NCBI GenBank assembly: GCA_002405525.1
Contig: DHLY01000144.1
Coordinates: forward strand, 545-9,183
DNA: 8,639 nt
From: Proteobacteria bacterium UBA4656
GTDB lineage: Bacteria; Pseudomonadota; Gammaproteobacteria; Xanthomonadales; Ahniellaceae
Reading direction: 5' to 3'
In this document: positions 1 to 6,430 of the stretch, one piece after another
Numbering within the stretch: position 1 is the stretch's first letter
Layout of the letters: each line of letters begins with the position of its first letter
The notes under the pieces: generated by a model
Databases searched by the model: none
What the model saw: the letters and a program-made list of their open reading frames with translations, nothing else
What the model was told of the DNA's origin: nothing
Program-made: the position numbers and the translations under genes

Positions 1-299
1 GGGCCTGCGGCACCGCGTGCGGCCAGGATCAGGTCGCCGCAGCGCAGCGCCGCGTCCAGCGCGTTAGGCGATGCTTCGACACCGAGGGCGCGGCGTTCCT
101 CCAGCAGCAGGCGCAGCGCCAGGTTGTCCTGCGCCATCAGGGTGCGCTCGCCGGCCGGCCGCGCCACGCCGAGCGCGACCGCCACCTGGGCGGCCAGCAC
201 CGCGCCGGCGTCGCCGCGGCCTGCCGTGTCCCCGGGCCGACCGCCGGCCGCCCCGAGCAGCTGGGCCGCCAGGCCTGCCAATCCGTTCGTCGGATCCAT
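1..299 (-). CDS. Hypothetical protein, 3' end outside the window (partial)
   Basis: I do not recognise this gene. On the minus strand an open frame starts at ATG (299-297) and runs without a stop to the window edge, giving 99 codons. It begins MDPTNGLAGLAAQLLGAAGG and continues as an Ala/Leu/Gly-rich, probably helical sequence with charged stretches such as LLLEERRALGVE; no signal peptide or membrane segment is visible. The start is supported by an AGGGG ribosome binding site 8 nt upstream and by codons ending mostly in G or C. It is divergent from the truncated gene at 405, leaving about 105 bp that must hold its promoter. No function can be assigned from the visible part. Confidence 0.55.
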   Translation of the reverse strand, partial: MDPTNGLAGLAAQLLGAAGGRPGDTAGRGDAGAVLAAQVAVALGVARPAGERTLMAQDNLALRLLLEERRALGVEASPNALDAALRCGDLILAARGAAG

Positions 300-307
300 A
301 CGTCGTG

Positions 308-312
308 CCCCT
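308..312 (-). promoter_or_regulatory. Ribosome binding site of the partial minus-strand gene
   Basis: The minus strand reads AGGGG here, 8 nt before the ATG at 299. It supports this start over an ATG further upstream at about 339, which lies in a different frame. Confidence 0.5.
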
Positions 313-404
313 GCCTCGCTCGCCGGTGGGCGCCTGCATGGGAGAACGGACGAAACCCCGTCCACCGAACAACGATCCGCGATCAGGCGCGCCACGGAAT
401 TCTC

Positions 405-677
405 ATGCTTCCGATCCGCGCGCGCAGTGGGTTGGTGACGAGGGTGGCCGAACCGTCGCGCCAATGGCTGGCCTGGGCCCTCCTGTTCTTCGCGGGCGCC
501 CTGCAGGCGGCGCGGTTCACGATCGACGCGCCCGCCGGCAGCGGCGAGTTCGGCCGCACGGTGACGGTCCTGCCGAACGGCAACATCATGGTCACCGATG
601 CGGGGTCTGATGCGCCGGGGCCGGTCGTCGATGTCGGCGTGGTGTACCTCTACAGGCCCAATGGCAGCCCGACCTGA
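405..677 (+). pseudogene. Truncated paralogue of the secreted NG-repeat protein
   Basis: This 90-codon frame has an N-terminal signal-peptide-like segment (residues about 19-36, WLAWALLFFAGALQAA) followed by one unit of the family found at 1316-2425. Residues 36-88 (for example GSGEFGRTVTVLPNGN and YLYRPNGS) match residues 44-95 of that longer protein, which has GSGEFERTVTVLPNGS and YRYRPDGT. Similarity stops at about base 666; two codons later the frame ends in TGA and REP repeats begin at 685, so the repeat units and the Ig-like domain of the longer copy are missing. It may still be translated as a small exported protein, but the simplest reading is a gene remnant whose 3' part was lost in a rearrangement involving the REP cluster. 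No strong ribosome binding site precedes the ATG. Confidence 0.6.
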
Positions 678-684
678 CCGCTGT

Positions 685-731
685 GCGGATGGTGTGGGAG
701 CCTCTGACCCCCGCGCGGATGGTGTGGGAGC
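685..731 (+). repeat. Two direct repeats at 30-bp period (REP heads)
   Basis: The 17-bp string GCGGATGGTGTGGGAGC occurs at 685-701 and again at 715-731. It contains the GTGTGGGAGC head of the neighbouring REP arms, so the first copy is probably a truncated REP placed before a full one. Confidence 0.7.
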
Positions 732-810
732 GAGCAACGCTCGCGACCGAGGGCTCCGCACTGGCCGCTGGCTGCGGTGGTCGCAGTCGCGAGCGTTGCT
801 CGCTCCCACA
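723..810. repeat. REP doublet: perfect 25-bp inverted repeat (BIME-like)
   Basis: The arm at 723-747 (TGTGGGAGCGAGCAACGCTC continuing to CGCGAC) is the exact reverse complement of 786-810, separated by 38 bp. Each arm is itself partly palindromic (GAGCG..CGCTC), as expected for REP units. Two REPs in head-to-head orientation form a BIME. The GTGGGAGCGAGC..GCTCGCGAC form resembles the REP families of Pseudomonas, Stenotrophomonas and Xanthomonas, which are mobilised by RAYT (TnpA-REP) enzymes; no RAYT gene is in the window. The transcript would fold into a very stable hairpin that could stop transcription or protect the 3' end of the truncated gene before it. Confidence 0.85.
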
Positions 811-830
811 GGGACTCGTCCGTGCTCGCG

Positions 831-853
831 GTGGGAGCGGTTGGATCGGCGAC
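831..853 (+). repeat. Degenerate REP unit
   Basis: GTGGGAGCGGTTGGATCGGC followed by GAC has the head GTGGGAGCGG and the tail CGGCGAC of a REP of the GTGGGAGCGGC..GCCGCGAC subtype, with an imperfect palindrome. It lies 20 bp after the REP doublet in the same orientation as its first arm. Confidence 0.5.
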
Positions 854-883
854 TGCTGCACCCCGGGTCGCCGCAACCGCCGC

Positions 884-1164
884 ATGATCTCCGAACCCGT
901 CGCCCGCTTCCGCGCCGCCTGCAGTGAGCACGACGTTCCCGCCGGCTACCGCGGGACATCGCCTGCTTCCTCAACCACGAGTTCCCGCATCTGGCCTACC
1001 GTCAGCCGCCCGGCCACTGGATGACCCGCGTGCCGGGCGTGGCGCGCCTGCCCTGGCTGCACCGCCACCACCACGACCCGCGGGCGATGGCGCACCGCAA
1101 CGTCAACATCACGTATCCGATCGGCGACGGGCGGTTCGGCACGCTGGAGCGGCCGCGCGGCTGA
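884..1164 (+). pseudogene. Fatty acid hydroxylase / sterol desaturase remnant
   Basis: Two reading frames together look like the two ends of one gene. From the ATG at 884 (frame 2) the sequence gives MISEPVARFRAACSEHDVPA then GYRG; from 952 (frame 1) it gives RDIACFLNHEFPHLAYRQPP, then LPWLHRHHHDPRAM, then HRNVNITYPIGD and a TGA at 1162-1164. The HRHHHDP cluster followed by N-[VF]-N-[IV]-T-[YF]-P-[IL]-x-D is the C-terminal His box and tail of the fatty acid hydroxylase superfamily, membrane di-iron enzymes usually of some 200-300 residues. The earlier His boxes and the membrane helices are absent, so the middle was deleted and the frame shifted near 950. The N-terminal assignment is weaker than the C-terminal one. 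It lies directly behind the REP cluster. Confidence 0.6.
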
Positions 1165-1315
1165 CCGCGGCCTCAGCACGATCGCGCGCCGAGGGGCGGC
1201 GGCCCCCGCCGCCTCCCGCACGGGCGGCGTTTGCTCCGAACGAGAAGGATGCGGAGAACGACGCGCTGCGCTACCGACTCGACGCCGCTCTCGTCCGACC
1301 CGCCGCCGCCCATCG

Positions 1316-2425
1316 ATGGCGTCCAGGGGAATGTCTGCGAACGTGCATCGGATCCGACGCTCCCCGTCCATCGCATCGCGGGGGCCGGTCCGGTTCGGGA
1401 TGATCGCCGCGCTGCTAGTCCTCGCCGGCGCCGCAGCGGCGGCGCAGGTCACGATCGACGGACCTGACGGCAGCGGCGAGTTCGAGCGCACGGTCACGGT
1501 CCTGCCCAACGGCAGTTTTGTGGTCACCGATCCGGGCTACGACGCGTCCAGCCCGATCGCCGATGTCGGCGCGGTGTACCGGTACCGGCCCGACGGCACG
1601 CGGGTCAGCACGCTGACGGGCAGCAGCGCCAACGATCGGATCGGCGGCGAGGGCGTGGTGGTCCTGGCCAACGGCAACTTCGTGGTGCTCAGCTCGGTCT
1701 GGGACAACGGCGTAGCCGTCGACGCCGGCGCGGTGACCTTCGGCTCAAGGACCAGCGGCATCATCGGCGTGGTGTCGGCGGCCAACTCGCTGATCGGGAG
1801 CGCGGCGGGCGACTTCGTCGGCGGCGGCAGCGCGCCTTCCGCGCTGGGCAACGGCAACCATGCGGTGGACGGCGCACAATGGGACAACGGGCCCATCGAC
1901 ACCGCCGGCGCGATCACGCTGGGGCTCGCCAACGGCAGCGTGGTCGGCCCCATCATCAGCACTCACAGCGTGCTGGGCGCTATGGCAGGACGCGGGTCAT
2001 CGCAAGTCTTCGGCTACGACGCTGCCCGCAACCCGCTCGCGGTCGGCCAGCCGGCCAGCAACCGCGTGGTGCTCCAGCGCACGGGCACCGCCACCACGAT
2101 CAGCATCATCGGCGACACGCCCGATCCTTCGCTGCCCGGCCAGCCGGTGACCTTCACCGCCACCGTCAGCGCCACGCCGAACGCACCCGCCGATGGCCAG
2201 GTCACCTTCACCGCCAGCAGCGGCGAGTCCTGCGTGGATACCAGCCCGACCCCGATCACGGCCACCATCGCCACGTTCTCCTGCACGATCGCGTTCGCCA
2301 CCGCGGGCACTGCGAGCGTGATCGCCGAATACACGGGCTCCATCATCCATGCCTACAGCGGCATCGATGCGGTGACGCACACCACGGTGGCCGTGGTCAT
2401 CGCGGACGGATTCGAGGGCCCCTGA
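1316..2425 (+). CDS. Secreted NG-repeat protein with C-terminal Ig-like domain
   Basis: A 369-codon exported protein of unknown function. Residues about 24-44 (basic stretch, then IAALLVLAGAAAAAQ) form a signal peptide. Three related units of about 54-60 residues follow, each with an LxNG motif (PNG 64-66, ANG 118-120, GNG 178-180) and, in units two and three, WDNG..[DT]AGA[VI]T[FL]G. Residues about 258-360 resemble a bacterial Ig-like domain (GQPVTFTATV..GQVTFTASSG..ATFSCTIAFATAGT..AEYTG), with Cys306 and Cys323 able to form a disulfide. The last residues, IADGFEGP, resemble the DGFE tail I recall from exported proteins of Xanthomonadales, possibly a sorting or export signal; that is inference. 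The start is uncertain: ATG 1316, ATG 1331 or GTG 1343, of which the last gives the most ordinary signal peptide and lies 12 nt after AGGGGA. The truncated paralogue at 405 shows the family was locally duplicated. A cell-surface or extracellular structural or adhesive role is possible. Confidence 0.8.
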   Translation: MASRGMSANVHRIRRSPSIASRGPVRFGMIAALLVLAGAAAAAQVTIDGPDGSGEFERTVTVLPNGSFVVTDPGYDASSPIADVGAVYRYRPDGTRVSTLTGSSANDRIGGEGVVVLANGNFVVLSSVWDNGVAVDAGAVTFGSRTSGIIGVVSAANSLIGSAAGDFVGGGSAPSALGNGNHAVDGAQWDNGPIDTAGAITLGLANGSVVGPIISTHSVLGAMAGRGSSQVFGYDAARNPLAVGQPASNRVVLQRTGTATTISIIGDTPDPSLPGQPVTFTATVSATPNAPADGQVTFTASSGESCVDTSPTPITATIATFSCTIAFATAGTASVIAEYTGSIIHAYSGIDAVTHTTVAVVIADGFEGP

Positions 2426-2574
2426 GGCGCGCGGGGTCGGTACCGGGGCATCGGTCGCCCCGATCGAGCGCTTCGACGGTCGCGACCGTCGGCAAGCCGC
2501 GGAACAGCGCGACTCCCGACCTGGGTCAAGGGCGACGGCGGCGCCCCGCGCTAACTTGCGCGGCCCCGATCACC

Positions 2575-2579
2575 GGAGG
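2575..2579 (+). promoter_or_regulatory. Ribosome binding site of the cytochrome b561 gene
   Basis: GGAGG lies 7 nt before the ATG at 2587. It fixes the start there, although the same frame stays open far upstream (from 1879) through the preceding gene. Confidence 0.8.
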
Positions 2580-2586
2580 CCCGACG

Positions 2587-3126
2587 ATGCCGCAACCGTC
2601 CCGTTACCCGCGCGCCCTCATGGCGCTGCACTGGCTGACCCTGCTGCTGCTGGTCGCCGTCTACTGCATGATGGAACTGCGCGGCAGTTTCCCGCGCGGC
2701 AGCGAGCCGCGCGAACTGATGAAGATGCTGCACTACTCGTTCGGCCTGACCGTGCTGCTGCTGCTGCTGCCGCGGCTCGTGCTGCGCCTGCGCCGGCCGC
2801 TGCCGGTGATCACGCCGCCGCCGTCGACCGCGCTGCGCCTGTCGGCCGCCGCGGGCCACGTGGCGCTGTACCTGTTCATGCTCGGCATGCCGCTCGGCGG
2901 CTGGCTGCTGATGAGCGCCGAGGGCGGCGCGATCTCGTTCTACGGGCTCGCGGTGCCGCCACTGGTCGCGCCTGACAAGGCGCTGGCGCACCTCGTCGAT
3001 GACCTGCACGAGACCGGCGCGACGGTCGGCTACTTCCTGGTCGGCCTGCACGCGGCGGCGGCGCTGTACCACCATCTCGTGCGTCGCGACGACACCCTGC
3101 GCCGCATGCTGCCCGGCGCGCGCTGA
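2587..3126 (+). CDS. Cytochrome b561 family membrane protein
   Basis: A 179-residue inner-membrane di-heme b-type cytochrome of the bacterial b561 (CybB/YodB-like) family, which passes electrons between the quinone pool and other carriers; some relatives oxidise superoxide. Four hydrophobic helices are visible at about 11-28, 50-66, 88-110 and 144-163. The conserved histidines expected to hold the two hemes are His15 (ALHW), His49 (LHYS), His141 (DLHE) and His155 (GLHA); His91 (GHVALY) is also typical. Length matches the family (about 175-185). The start follows a good GGAGG site. It converges on the deformylase-PLP gene with only 14 bp between the stops; that gap contains the palindrome CGCGATCGCG (3129-3138) but no T-rich terminator. 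It appears monocistronic, and its physiological partner cannot be read from the neighbours. Confidence 0.92.
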   Translation: MPQPSRYPRALMALHWLTLLLLVAVYCMMELRGSFPRGSEPRELMKMLHYSFGLTVLLLLLPRLVLRLRRPLPVITPPPSTALRLSAAAGHVALYLFMLGMPLGGWLLMSAEGGAISFYGLAVPPLVAPDKALAHLVDDLHETGATVGYFLVGLHAAAALYHHLVRRDDTLRRMLPGAR

Positions 3127-3140
3127 GGCGCGATCGCGGT

Positions 3141-4601
3141 TCAGGCGCTTTCGGGCGCGACGTTGCCGCCGCAGACGACGGCGGCGACGCGGCGCCCGGC
3201 GAAGCGCGCGCGGTCGGCGAGGATCGCCGCCACGCCGACCGCACCCGCGGGTTCGACGATCAAGCCCGCCTCCCGGCGCAGCAGGGCCATCGCTTCGCCG
3301 ATCCGCGCTTCGTCGACCGCACACACGAGATCGACCAGACCCTGCATGTCGGCCACCGCTTCGGGCACGGGCACCCGCACCGCGATGCCGTCGGCGATGG
3401 TGCGCGCGTCCGCGGTGCTCACCGCACGCCCGGCGTCGAACGACAGCTCCATCGACGGCGCGCCCTGCGCCACCACGCCGATCGTGCGCAGCGCCGGGTC
3501 CGCTGCCTTGGTCCAGCGCGCCACGCCGTTGAGCAGGGCGCCATTGCCCAGCGGCACCAGCAGGTCGTCCAGCGCATCGCCCTGCGCGAGCAGCTCGATG
3601 CCGATCGTGCCCGCGCCCTCGCTGACCGCGGCCTCCGCGCCGTCCTCGACGAAGCGCGCGCCCTGCGCTGCGGCGAAGGCGCGCGCGGCGTCCTTGGCCG
3701 CGTCGAAGTCCTCGCCTTCGAGCCGCACGTCCGCGCCCAGCGCGCGCATGCGCGCGAGTTTCAGCGGATTCGCGTGCACGCTGGCGAACACCACCACGCG
3801 CAGGCCGTGCAGGCGGCCCGCGTAGGCAATTCCCTGCCCGAAGTTGCCGGCGCTGGCGCAGACCACCGCGTCGCGGAAGCCGCCGGCGACGAGACGCGCG
3901 ACGAAGGCCGTCGCGCCGCGGCCCTTGAACGAGCGGATCGGATTGAGGCTTTCGACCTTCAGCAGCAAGCGACAACCGAGCGCGGCCGACAGCGCCTCGC
4001 AGTCGTACTGCGGCGAATCGCGGAACACGCGCGGGATTTCATCCAGCGCGCGGCGGATGCCGTCCAGCGACAGACGGTGGCTCGGCCGCGCAGCGCCCAC
4101 CAGCGCGGCGTGTTCGCTGATCGGCCGCACCGAATCCCGATCCACCGCGCGCTCGCGCATCAGCACGCCATCGAGATGGTCGATCTCGTGCTGCAGCAGT
4201 TCCGCCAGGTCGGGCGGCAGATCGGGCCACTCGCGCAAGCGTCCTCGGTCGTCCTGGTAGCGCAGCGCGATGCTGCGGTGGCGGCGCACGCGCACCACGC
4301 AGTCCGGCACGGACAGACAATCGTCCCAGACCTCGAAGGTCTCCGGCGAACGCCAGGTGATCTCCGGGTTGACCAGCGCGAAGGGCGTCGCACCGAGGTT
4401 GACCACGATCACGCGGCGCAGGATGCCCGCCTGCGGTGCGGCCATCGCGCGGCCGTAGCCGTGGCGATCGCGGAACGCCGCGAGCGTGGCATGCAGGTCG
4501 GCGACCTGGCCGGCCAGCGCGAGGTCGGGGAAGATGACCGACGCGCAAGGCTGCGCGAGGCGTGGGTCGCCTTCGGTCAGGATCGGCAGGACATTGGCCA
4601 T
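3141..4601 (-). CDS. Peptide deformylase–threonine dehydratase-like fusion protein
   Basis: A 486-residue cytoplasmic protein with two catalytic domains. Residues about 1-150 are a peptide deformylase (removes formyl from N-formylmethionine): motif 1 is GYGRAMAAPQ (48-57, two residues longer than the usual GxGxAAxQ), motif 2 is DDCLS (93-97, usually EGCLS) with metal ligand Cys95, and motif 3 is QHEIDH (137-142) with metal ligands His138 and His142 and catalytic Glu139. Residues about 170-486 are a fold-type II PLP enzyme of the serine/threonine dehydratase group: SFKGRGA with PLP lysine Lys226, SAGNFGQG with Asn253, a phosphate loop GNGAL (352-356; usually GGGGL), EPAG at 450-453, and CGGN at 478-481. 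The ATG at 4601 has an AGGA site 8 nt upstream and matches the usual deformylase N-terminus (VLPILTEGDPRL); the frame is open further upstream, but nothing supports that extension. All main catalytic residues are present, so both activities are plausible; the substrate is unknown. The housekeeping deformylase is presumably elsewhere. Confidence 0.9.
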   Translation of the reverse strand: MANVLPILTEGDPRLAQPCASVIFPDLALAGQVADLHATLAAFRDRHGYGRAMAAPQAGILRRVIVVNLGATPFALVNPEITWRSPETFEVWDDCLSVPDCVVRVRRHRSIALRYQDDRGRLREWPDLPPDLAELLQHEIDHLDGVLMRERAVDRDSVRPISEHAALVGAARPSHRLSLDGIRRALDEIPRVFRDSPQYDCEALSAALGCRLLLKVESLNPIRSFKGRGATAFVARLVAGGFRDAVVCASAGNFGQGIAYAGRLHGLRVVVFASVHANPLKLARMRALGADVRLEGEDFDAAKDAARAFAAAQGARFVEDGAEAAVSEGAGTIGIELLAQGDALDDLLVPLGNGALLNGVARWTKAADPALRTIGVVAQGAPSMELSFDAGRAVSTADARTIADGIAVRVPVPEAVADMQGLVDLVCAVDEARIGEAMALLRREAGLIVEPAGAVGVAAILADRARFAGRRVAAVVCGGNVAPESA

Positions 4602-5020
4602 GGGGGCGATCCTGCCACGCGCGCGGCACGGCCGTGCGCCCGCGGCGTCCCGCGGTCCAAGGTCACCCGACGACATCGCGCGCCCACCGACCCGCCACGC
4701 GTTGGAGCGCACCCTGTGCGCGACCGCCCCGATCGGGGTTGCGGCGAGGACGGATGCCGCGGTCGCGTGCTTCGCCGCGCTCAGCGATTCGCCCGGCGCG
4801 CCGCTTCGGCACCCGCAGGCCGGCTGCCGACGCCGGTGGCAACATCGATGTCGCAGGCCGGGGCAATCACGCCCTGCGGCGTCCCCGGTTGCAGACGCGC
4901 GCAACGGCAACGCGGCTGCGGACACTTGCGCCGCGCTTGCCCGGCGGGCAGTCTGACCTCGCGTCCGGACTGGGCGCTTGCGCCGGCACTGCGGCTGCCG
5001 CCCCGACCGACTGACGCATC
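4602..5020. other. Divergent intergenic region without a recognisable gene
   Basis: This 419-bp stretch separates the divergent fusion gene and M50 protease gene and must hold their promoters unless these lie further out. I see two perfect 12-bp palindromes, GCACGGCCGTGC (4626-4637, about 25 bp upstream of the fusion gene start) and CCCCGATCGGGG (4727-4738). Either might be an operator, but such palindromes are common in DNA of this composition. Open frames here are Arg/Pro/Ala-rich with no family resemblance, and I call none of them. No clear -35/-10 pair stands out. Confidence 0.5.
4610..4613 (-). promoter_or_regulatory. Ribosome binding site of the deformylase-PLP fusion gene
   Basis: The minus strand reads GCAGGA here, with AGGA 8 nt before the ATG at 4601. 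It supports that start against the open frame that continues upstream to 4925. Confidence 0.6.
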
Positions 5021-6187
5021 ATGTTGAAGTCCCTGCTCAAGCCAGCCCCCCTGACGCTGGCGATCTTCCTGTGCCTGGTCATACCTGCCGGCGTGCTCGG
5101 CCTGCCCGACAACCGGCTGGCCGAGGTGCTGGCGCTTCTCGCCGTCCTGATGGCCGGCGGACTGCTGGTGTTGCACCTGCACGAGCTCGGCCACGTGGCG
5201 GGCGGCGTGCTGAGCGGATACCGGTTCGTGGCGTTGTTTTGCGGGCCGCTCGTGGTCTCGCGCGGCGGAGCGCGGCTGAAGGCGGGGTGGAACGACCTGT
5301 GGGCGCTCTATCCCGGGGCCACCATGATGGCGCCGCGCGGCGGGCGGCTGCCGCCCACCCGCGATGCGGTGGTGCTCTACGCGGGCGGGCCGCTGGCCAG
5401 CCTCGTGGTCGGCGTGTTGTGCATGGCGATCCACTTCGGTCTCGACCTGGACAGCGTCAAGCGCAGCACGATCGCGGCGGGCACGCACACGCTGGGCGAC
5501 ATGATCGTCGGCGACTTCACCCTGATGGCGGGCGTGCTCTCGCTCGGCATTTTCATCGCCACCAGCATTCCCAACGCCCTGGGCGGCTTTCTCAGCGACG
5601 GCGCCGCCGTCCGCATGCTGCTCAAGGGCGGTCCCGAGGCCGAGCGGCTGCTGGCAATGAATGCCTTGATGGGCCATCTCTGCGAGGGCATCCGCCCTCG
5701 CGACTGGTCCCCCGAATACATCCGCAGCGCGGTCCGCGTGCAGGATGGCTCCACCGTCGAGAACGGGGCGGCCCATTGCGGGCTGTTGCACGCGCTCGAT
5801 CAGGGCGACGTGGCCGCGGCCAGAGCGCATCTGGCACGCATGAAGGTGGCGAGCGAGAACGCACCCCCCCTCAGCAAGGGGGAACTGCAGTTGGCGGATG
5901 CGTGGCTGGCGCTGGCCGACGGGCGAATCCCGGAGGCCCGGGCAGCGTTCGAGCAGACGGAGAAGGCCGTGGTGGACGCGTTCAGCCGCCGGCGTGTGCT
6001 GGCCGCCATTCTCCTGGCCGAGGGCAAGGCGGACGAGGGCATGGCAGCGGCACGCCAGGGACTCGCGCTGCTGGAGCAGTCGGACAGCCCATTCGCGGGG
6101 GCGTCGGCCATGGACCGGGAGTGGCTCGAGCAGCTCGCCGAGGGGCGGCTTCCGGCGGTGCTCACCCGGACGGCCATCGAGGGCTGA
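5021..6187 (+). CDS. M50 (site-2 protease-like) membrane metallopeptidase
   Basis: A 388-residue integral membrane protein. Hydrophobic helices lie at about 11-28 and 35-52, and the second runs into the zinc-binding motif HELGH (His54, Glu55, His58). Later come YAGGPLASL (120-128), the usual GP-rich segment of M50 enzymes followed by a helix at about 126-139, and a helix at about 166-183 leading into SIPNALGGFLSDGA, whose Asp193 is the likely third zinc ligand (compare N-x-x-P-x-x-x-x-DGG in the family). The active site therefore looks complete. Residues about 210-388 are soluble, Ala/Leu-rich and helical (GDVAAARAHLARM, DGRIPEARAAFEQ, GKADEGMAAARQGLALLEQ), resembling TPR repeats that could bind a partner or substrate. 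There is no PDZ domain, unlike RseP. The start is limited by an in-frame TGA at 5012-5014, and no good ribosome binding site is visible. It may cleave a membrane regulator or process a peptide; no substrate gene is adjacent. Confidence 0.85.
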   Translation: MLKSLLKPAPLTLAIFLCLVIPAGVLGLPDNRLAEVLALLAVLMAGGLLVLHLHELGHVAGGVLSGYRFVALFCGPLVVSRGGARLKAGWNDLWALYPGATMMAPRGGRLPPTRDAVVLYAGGPLASLVVGVLCMAIHFGLDLDSVKRSTIAAGTHTLGDMIVGDFTLMAGVLSLGIFIATSIPNALGGFLSDGAAVRMLLKGGPEAERLLAMNALMGHLCEGIRPRDWSPEYIRSAVRVQDGSTVENGAAHCGLLHALDQGDVAAARAHLARMKVASENAPPLSKGELQLADAWLALADGRIPEARAAFEQTEKAVVDAFSRRRVLAAILLAEGKADEGMAAARQGLALLEQSDSPFAGASAMDREWLEQLAEGRLPAVLTRTAIEG

Positions 6188-6412
6188 AACCCGCCGTCGA
6201 CTGCCGCGTGCCCATCGCGCGACGATCGGCCCGCGGTCCCGCGCCACGCCCGCTGCCGTACTGCGGTCCGGGCTCCCGCGGGTCGACCCAGTGCGGCGCC
6301 GGCGTTTCCGCGCCCACCACGACGGCCTGTCGCGCATCGACCCGCTGGGCACACCGCCTTCCGGGCGCTGGCCGTCGCGCGCGGCAGCGACCAGGCCAGA
6401 ACCTTGTTGGAA
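6188..6412. other. Intergenic stretch between the M50 gene and the inverted-repeat element
   Basis: The spacer from the M50 stop to the Fic start is 369 bp. This left part contains no gene I can support and no clear terminator; the right part holds the inverted-repeat element described separately. Confidence 0.5.
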
Positions 6413-6430
6413 GCCTCTGAACAGGTTTCC
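6409..6430 (+). terminator. Hairpin at the left arm of the inverted-repeat element
   Basis: GGAAGCCT (6409-6416) pairs with AGGTTTCC (6423-6430), with one G-T pair, around the 6-nt loop CTGAAC. No T-run follows, so termination is only one possibility; the hairpin may simply belong to the repeat element. Confidence 0.3.

Noticed and set aside
1195..1213. Hairpin GGCGGCGG-CCC-CCGCCGCC after the hydroxylase remnant
   Set aside because: A perfect 8-bp stem, but simple GC repeats make such stems common here and no T-run follows, so I do not call it a terminator.
1879..2586. Upstream extension of the cytochrome b561 frame
   Set aside because: This part overlaps the secreted-protein gene in another frame and is His/Arg-rich; the GGAGG site at 2575 and the family length place the start at 2587.
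2551..3975. Long minus-strand open frame opposite the cytochrome b561 gene and part of the fusion gene
   Set aside because: Its product is Arg/Gln/Gly-rich with no family resemblance, and the other frames give clear b561 and PLP-enzyme motifs. It is a by-product of high GC content.
4626..4738. Palindromes GCACGGCCGTGC and CCCCGATCGGGG as operators
   Set aside because: Each is 12 bp, unrepeated and made of common GC words; there is no regulator or second copy to support a binding site.
4602..4925. N-terminal extension of 108 codons on the deformylase-PLP fusion
   Set aside because: Deformylases begin close to the LPILTEGDPRL segment, and a ribosome binding site precedes the ATG at 4601; the extension shows no domain.
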